A DNA stretch of 63,123 nt, taken from the NCBI GenBank assembly GCA_022826745.1, contig JAJDUI010000005.1, forward strand, positions 1 to 63,123, given 5' to 3'. The position numbers and the translations under genes are program-made. This document shows, in pieces, positions 62,122 to 63,123 of this stretch. The stretch is from Thermoanaerobaculia bacterium. GTDB lineage: Bacteria; Acidobacteriota; Thermoanaerobaculia; Multivoradales; Multivoraceae. The notes below the pieces were generated by a model, which saw nothing but the letters and a program-made list of their open reading frames with translations, searched no databases and had not been told where the DNA came from. How positions within the stretch are numbered: the stretch's first letter is position 1; every line of letters starts with the position of its first letter.

Positions 62122-63035
62122 CCGTCAGAGACCCCGTCCGACTTGGCCAACTCCTCGACTGCGGGCTTCAAGAACGGGGGATCCTCGGCATCGAGGCCCA
62201 GCCCTTCGTACGGCGGATTCCAGGACTCCGTCAACAACGACCGCTCTACGCTCATACGGCCGCTGACCGAGTGGCTCCACCCCGTCACGAGAAGGCTGTG
62301 CTTCCGCAGGTGGGCGACCATGTTCCGTGCGCTCTCCGCGATGTACGTCTCGTCAGTGGCGGACGTGTATGCGCGCAAGATCGTAAACAGCTCATACTCA
62401 CCGGGCTGCGTGAGGCCCAGCCGTTCCGGCTCCAGCCTCACGTCGGCAACCTCGCCCGCGAGGGCTTCCAACTCCCGGAGGCGCTTCGCGGTGGCTTCGT
62501 CGTCGGTTTCCTGCCGTTCCTTGATCCTTTGAAGCCTCTCCCCGAGCAGTCGATAAAGGAAGCCCGGATCGCCCTCCGTCAGTTCGGCGGTCAGCATCGC
62601 CTCAAGGGCAGCCGCCTTGTCGGCAGGCGTCGGAAGTTCTTCCAGTCTTCCCGCGTAGTCACGATCGATCTTGAGGACCGGCAGTGACTGTGCCATCTCG
62701 ACGAAGGTCGTGTTTGCTTCTATCAGTTCCTTCGTCTTCGCGGACAACTCTCCATAGGTGTTCGTGCTCCCGCGTTGCCGCCGTCGATACGCGACGTAGA
62801 TGCCGCACAACCAGTTGTACCGGAAACGGTGCGGGTACAGACACGGGTCGGGCGAAACGGCTTCCCAGAGCCGCTCGAGGCTCTTGAAGTTCTGCTCGAA
62901 GTTCTTCGCCGTCTCGGAGTCACGGAGCCTCCGTAGGGCAGACAGGAGACACTCCCGCGTATCCGCGATGGTGATACCTTCAAGGGAGCCTCTCAGAATT
63001 GCCGTCGGCCCGCTCATTTGAGAAGATCCATTCAT
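62118..63035 (-). CDS. C-terminal part of a type I restriction enzyme HsdR subunit
   Basis: 305 residues if started at ATG 63035. The segment NFEQNFKSLERLWEAVSPDP, then YNWLCGIYVAYRRRQ, GELSAKTKELIEANT and LYRLLGERLQRIKERQETDD follows the C-terminal helical region of HsdR motor subunits. A full HsdR is roughly 1000 residues; its nuclease and helicase motor are absent, and a transposase gene begins 25 bp beyond the ATG on the opposite strand. The first ~20 residues may derive from insertion-sequence end DNA. It is therefore a truncated remnant, although in frame and coupled to the metallopeptidase gene. Confidence 0.75.
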   Translation of the reverse strand: MNGSSQMSGPTAILRGSLEGITIADTRECLLSALRRLRDSETAKNFEQNFKSLERLWEAVSPDPCLYPHRFRYNWLCGIYVAYRRRQRGSTNTYGELSAKTKELIEANTTFVEMAQSLPVLKIDRDYAGRLEELPTPADKAAALEAMLTAELTEGDPGFLYRLLGERLQRIKERQETDDEATAKRLRELEALAGEVADVRLEPERLGLTQPGEYELFTILRAYTSATDETYIAESARNMVAHLRKHSLLVTGWSHSVSGRMSVERSLLTESWNPPYEGLGLDAEDPPFLKPAVEELAKSDGVSDG

Positions 63036-63060
63036 CAGGTTGACCGAGGGAGGATGAGCG

Positions 63061-63123
63061 ATGCCGCAGCCGGGTTTCTTCGATCTGGACGAGACATACG
63101 CGAAGCTGGACGGTTTGGGCGAT
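63061..63123 (+). mobile_element. IS5-type transposase, 5' end only
   Basis: ATG 63061 follows a GGGAGG ribosome site 6-9 nt upstream. The 21 visible residues begin MPQPGFFDLDETYAKLDGL, closely resembling the N-terminus of IS5-family DDE transposases (MxQPGFFDxDxRxxxL). The coding region runs out of the window. The left end of the element should lie between about 62985 and 63060, but I cannot fix its terminal inverted repeat without the other end. Confidence 0.8.

Noticed and set aside
1..63123. CRISPR array or cas genes
   Set aside because: No series of regularly spaced direct repeats or Cas-like protein was seen.

Overview
The window is GC-rich, densely packed DNA from a Gram-negative, probably aerobic heterotroph. 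A TonB-dependent outer-membrane receptor, lipoprotein signal peptides, twin-arginine signal peptides and many exported hydrolases support a diderm envelope. Three gene types (a PVC-type cytochrome-like lipoprotein, a DUF1080 protein and GPH-type transporters) are common in Acidobacteriota and neighbouring phyla, but the phylum is a guess. GTG and TTG starts are frequent, and many neighbours overlap by ATGA or GTGA.

Layout. 1-6 kb: truncated serine hydrolase, PQQ-type beta-propeller protein, exported cupin, ADP-ribosylglycohydrolase-like protein, TauD-type dioxygenase. 6.1-6.4 kb: tRNA-Glu(UUC) followed by two copies of a hairpin containing the tRNA 3' end. 6.4-12.9 kb, minus strand: divergent SDR, two-domain DUF1330-like exported protein, DUF1080 protein, and a ~1293-residue lipoprotein ending in a CxxCH haem domain. 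12.9-15.7 kb: sialidase-like protein and GH16 lipoprotein. 15.7-26.8 kb: a probable uptake and breakdown locus (P450, Tat-exported serine hydrolase, TonB receptor, TetR regulator, two alpha/beta hydrolases, GPH transporter), with a perfect dyad operator candidate in the divergent promoter. 24.7-34.5 kb: a peptide-use block (M3 oligopeptidase, POT transporter, GGT-like protein, M19 dipeptidase, S9 dipeptidyl-peptidase). 34.7-41.4 kb: class A beta-lactamase-like protein, TetR regulator, enolase-superfamily enzyme, second GPH transporter, serine hydrolase, CPBP protease. 41.4-53.4 kb: an aromatic or cyclic-compound catabolic cluster (Rieske dioxygenase alpha and beta subunits, SDR, two VOC proteins, flavin monooxygenase, FAH-family hydrolase, isocitrate-lyase-superfamily enzyme), with a CapA-like protein and another serine hydrolase.

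53.4-63.1 kb is an accessory island. A DUF4143 ATPase has a perfect inverted repeat at its start. It is followed by a minus-strand run of three sets: (i) an ECF-like sigma factor, an unrecognised 300-residue protein and a Rad50/SbcC-like ATPase with a CPTC zinc hook, joined by ATGA overlaps; (ii) a three-gene ubiquitin-like set, consisting of an 86-residue ubiquitin-like protein, an E2-like protein with no cysteine, and a JAB-E1 fusion; (iii) a YgjP-like metallopeptidase and the C-terminal part of a type I restriction HsdR subunit. An IS5-type transposase starts at the window edge where the rest of HsdR should be. Two decayed gene copies in the island match intact genes in the catabolic cluster 2 and 16 kb away.

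The most interesting system is the sigma / unknown / Rad50-like operon next to the ubiquitin-like operon. It may be a defence or stress-response module with unusual Ubl and E2 proteins.
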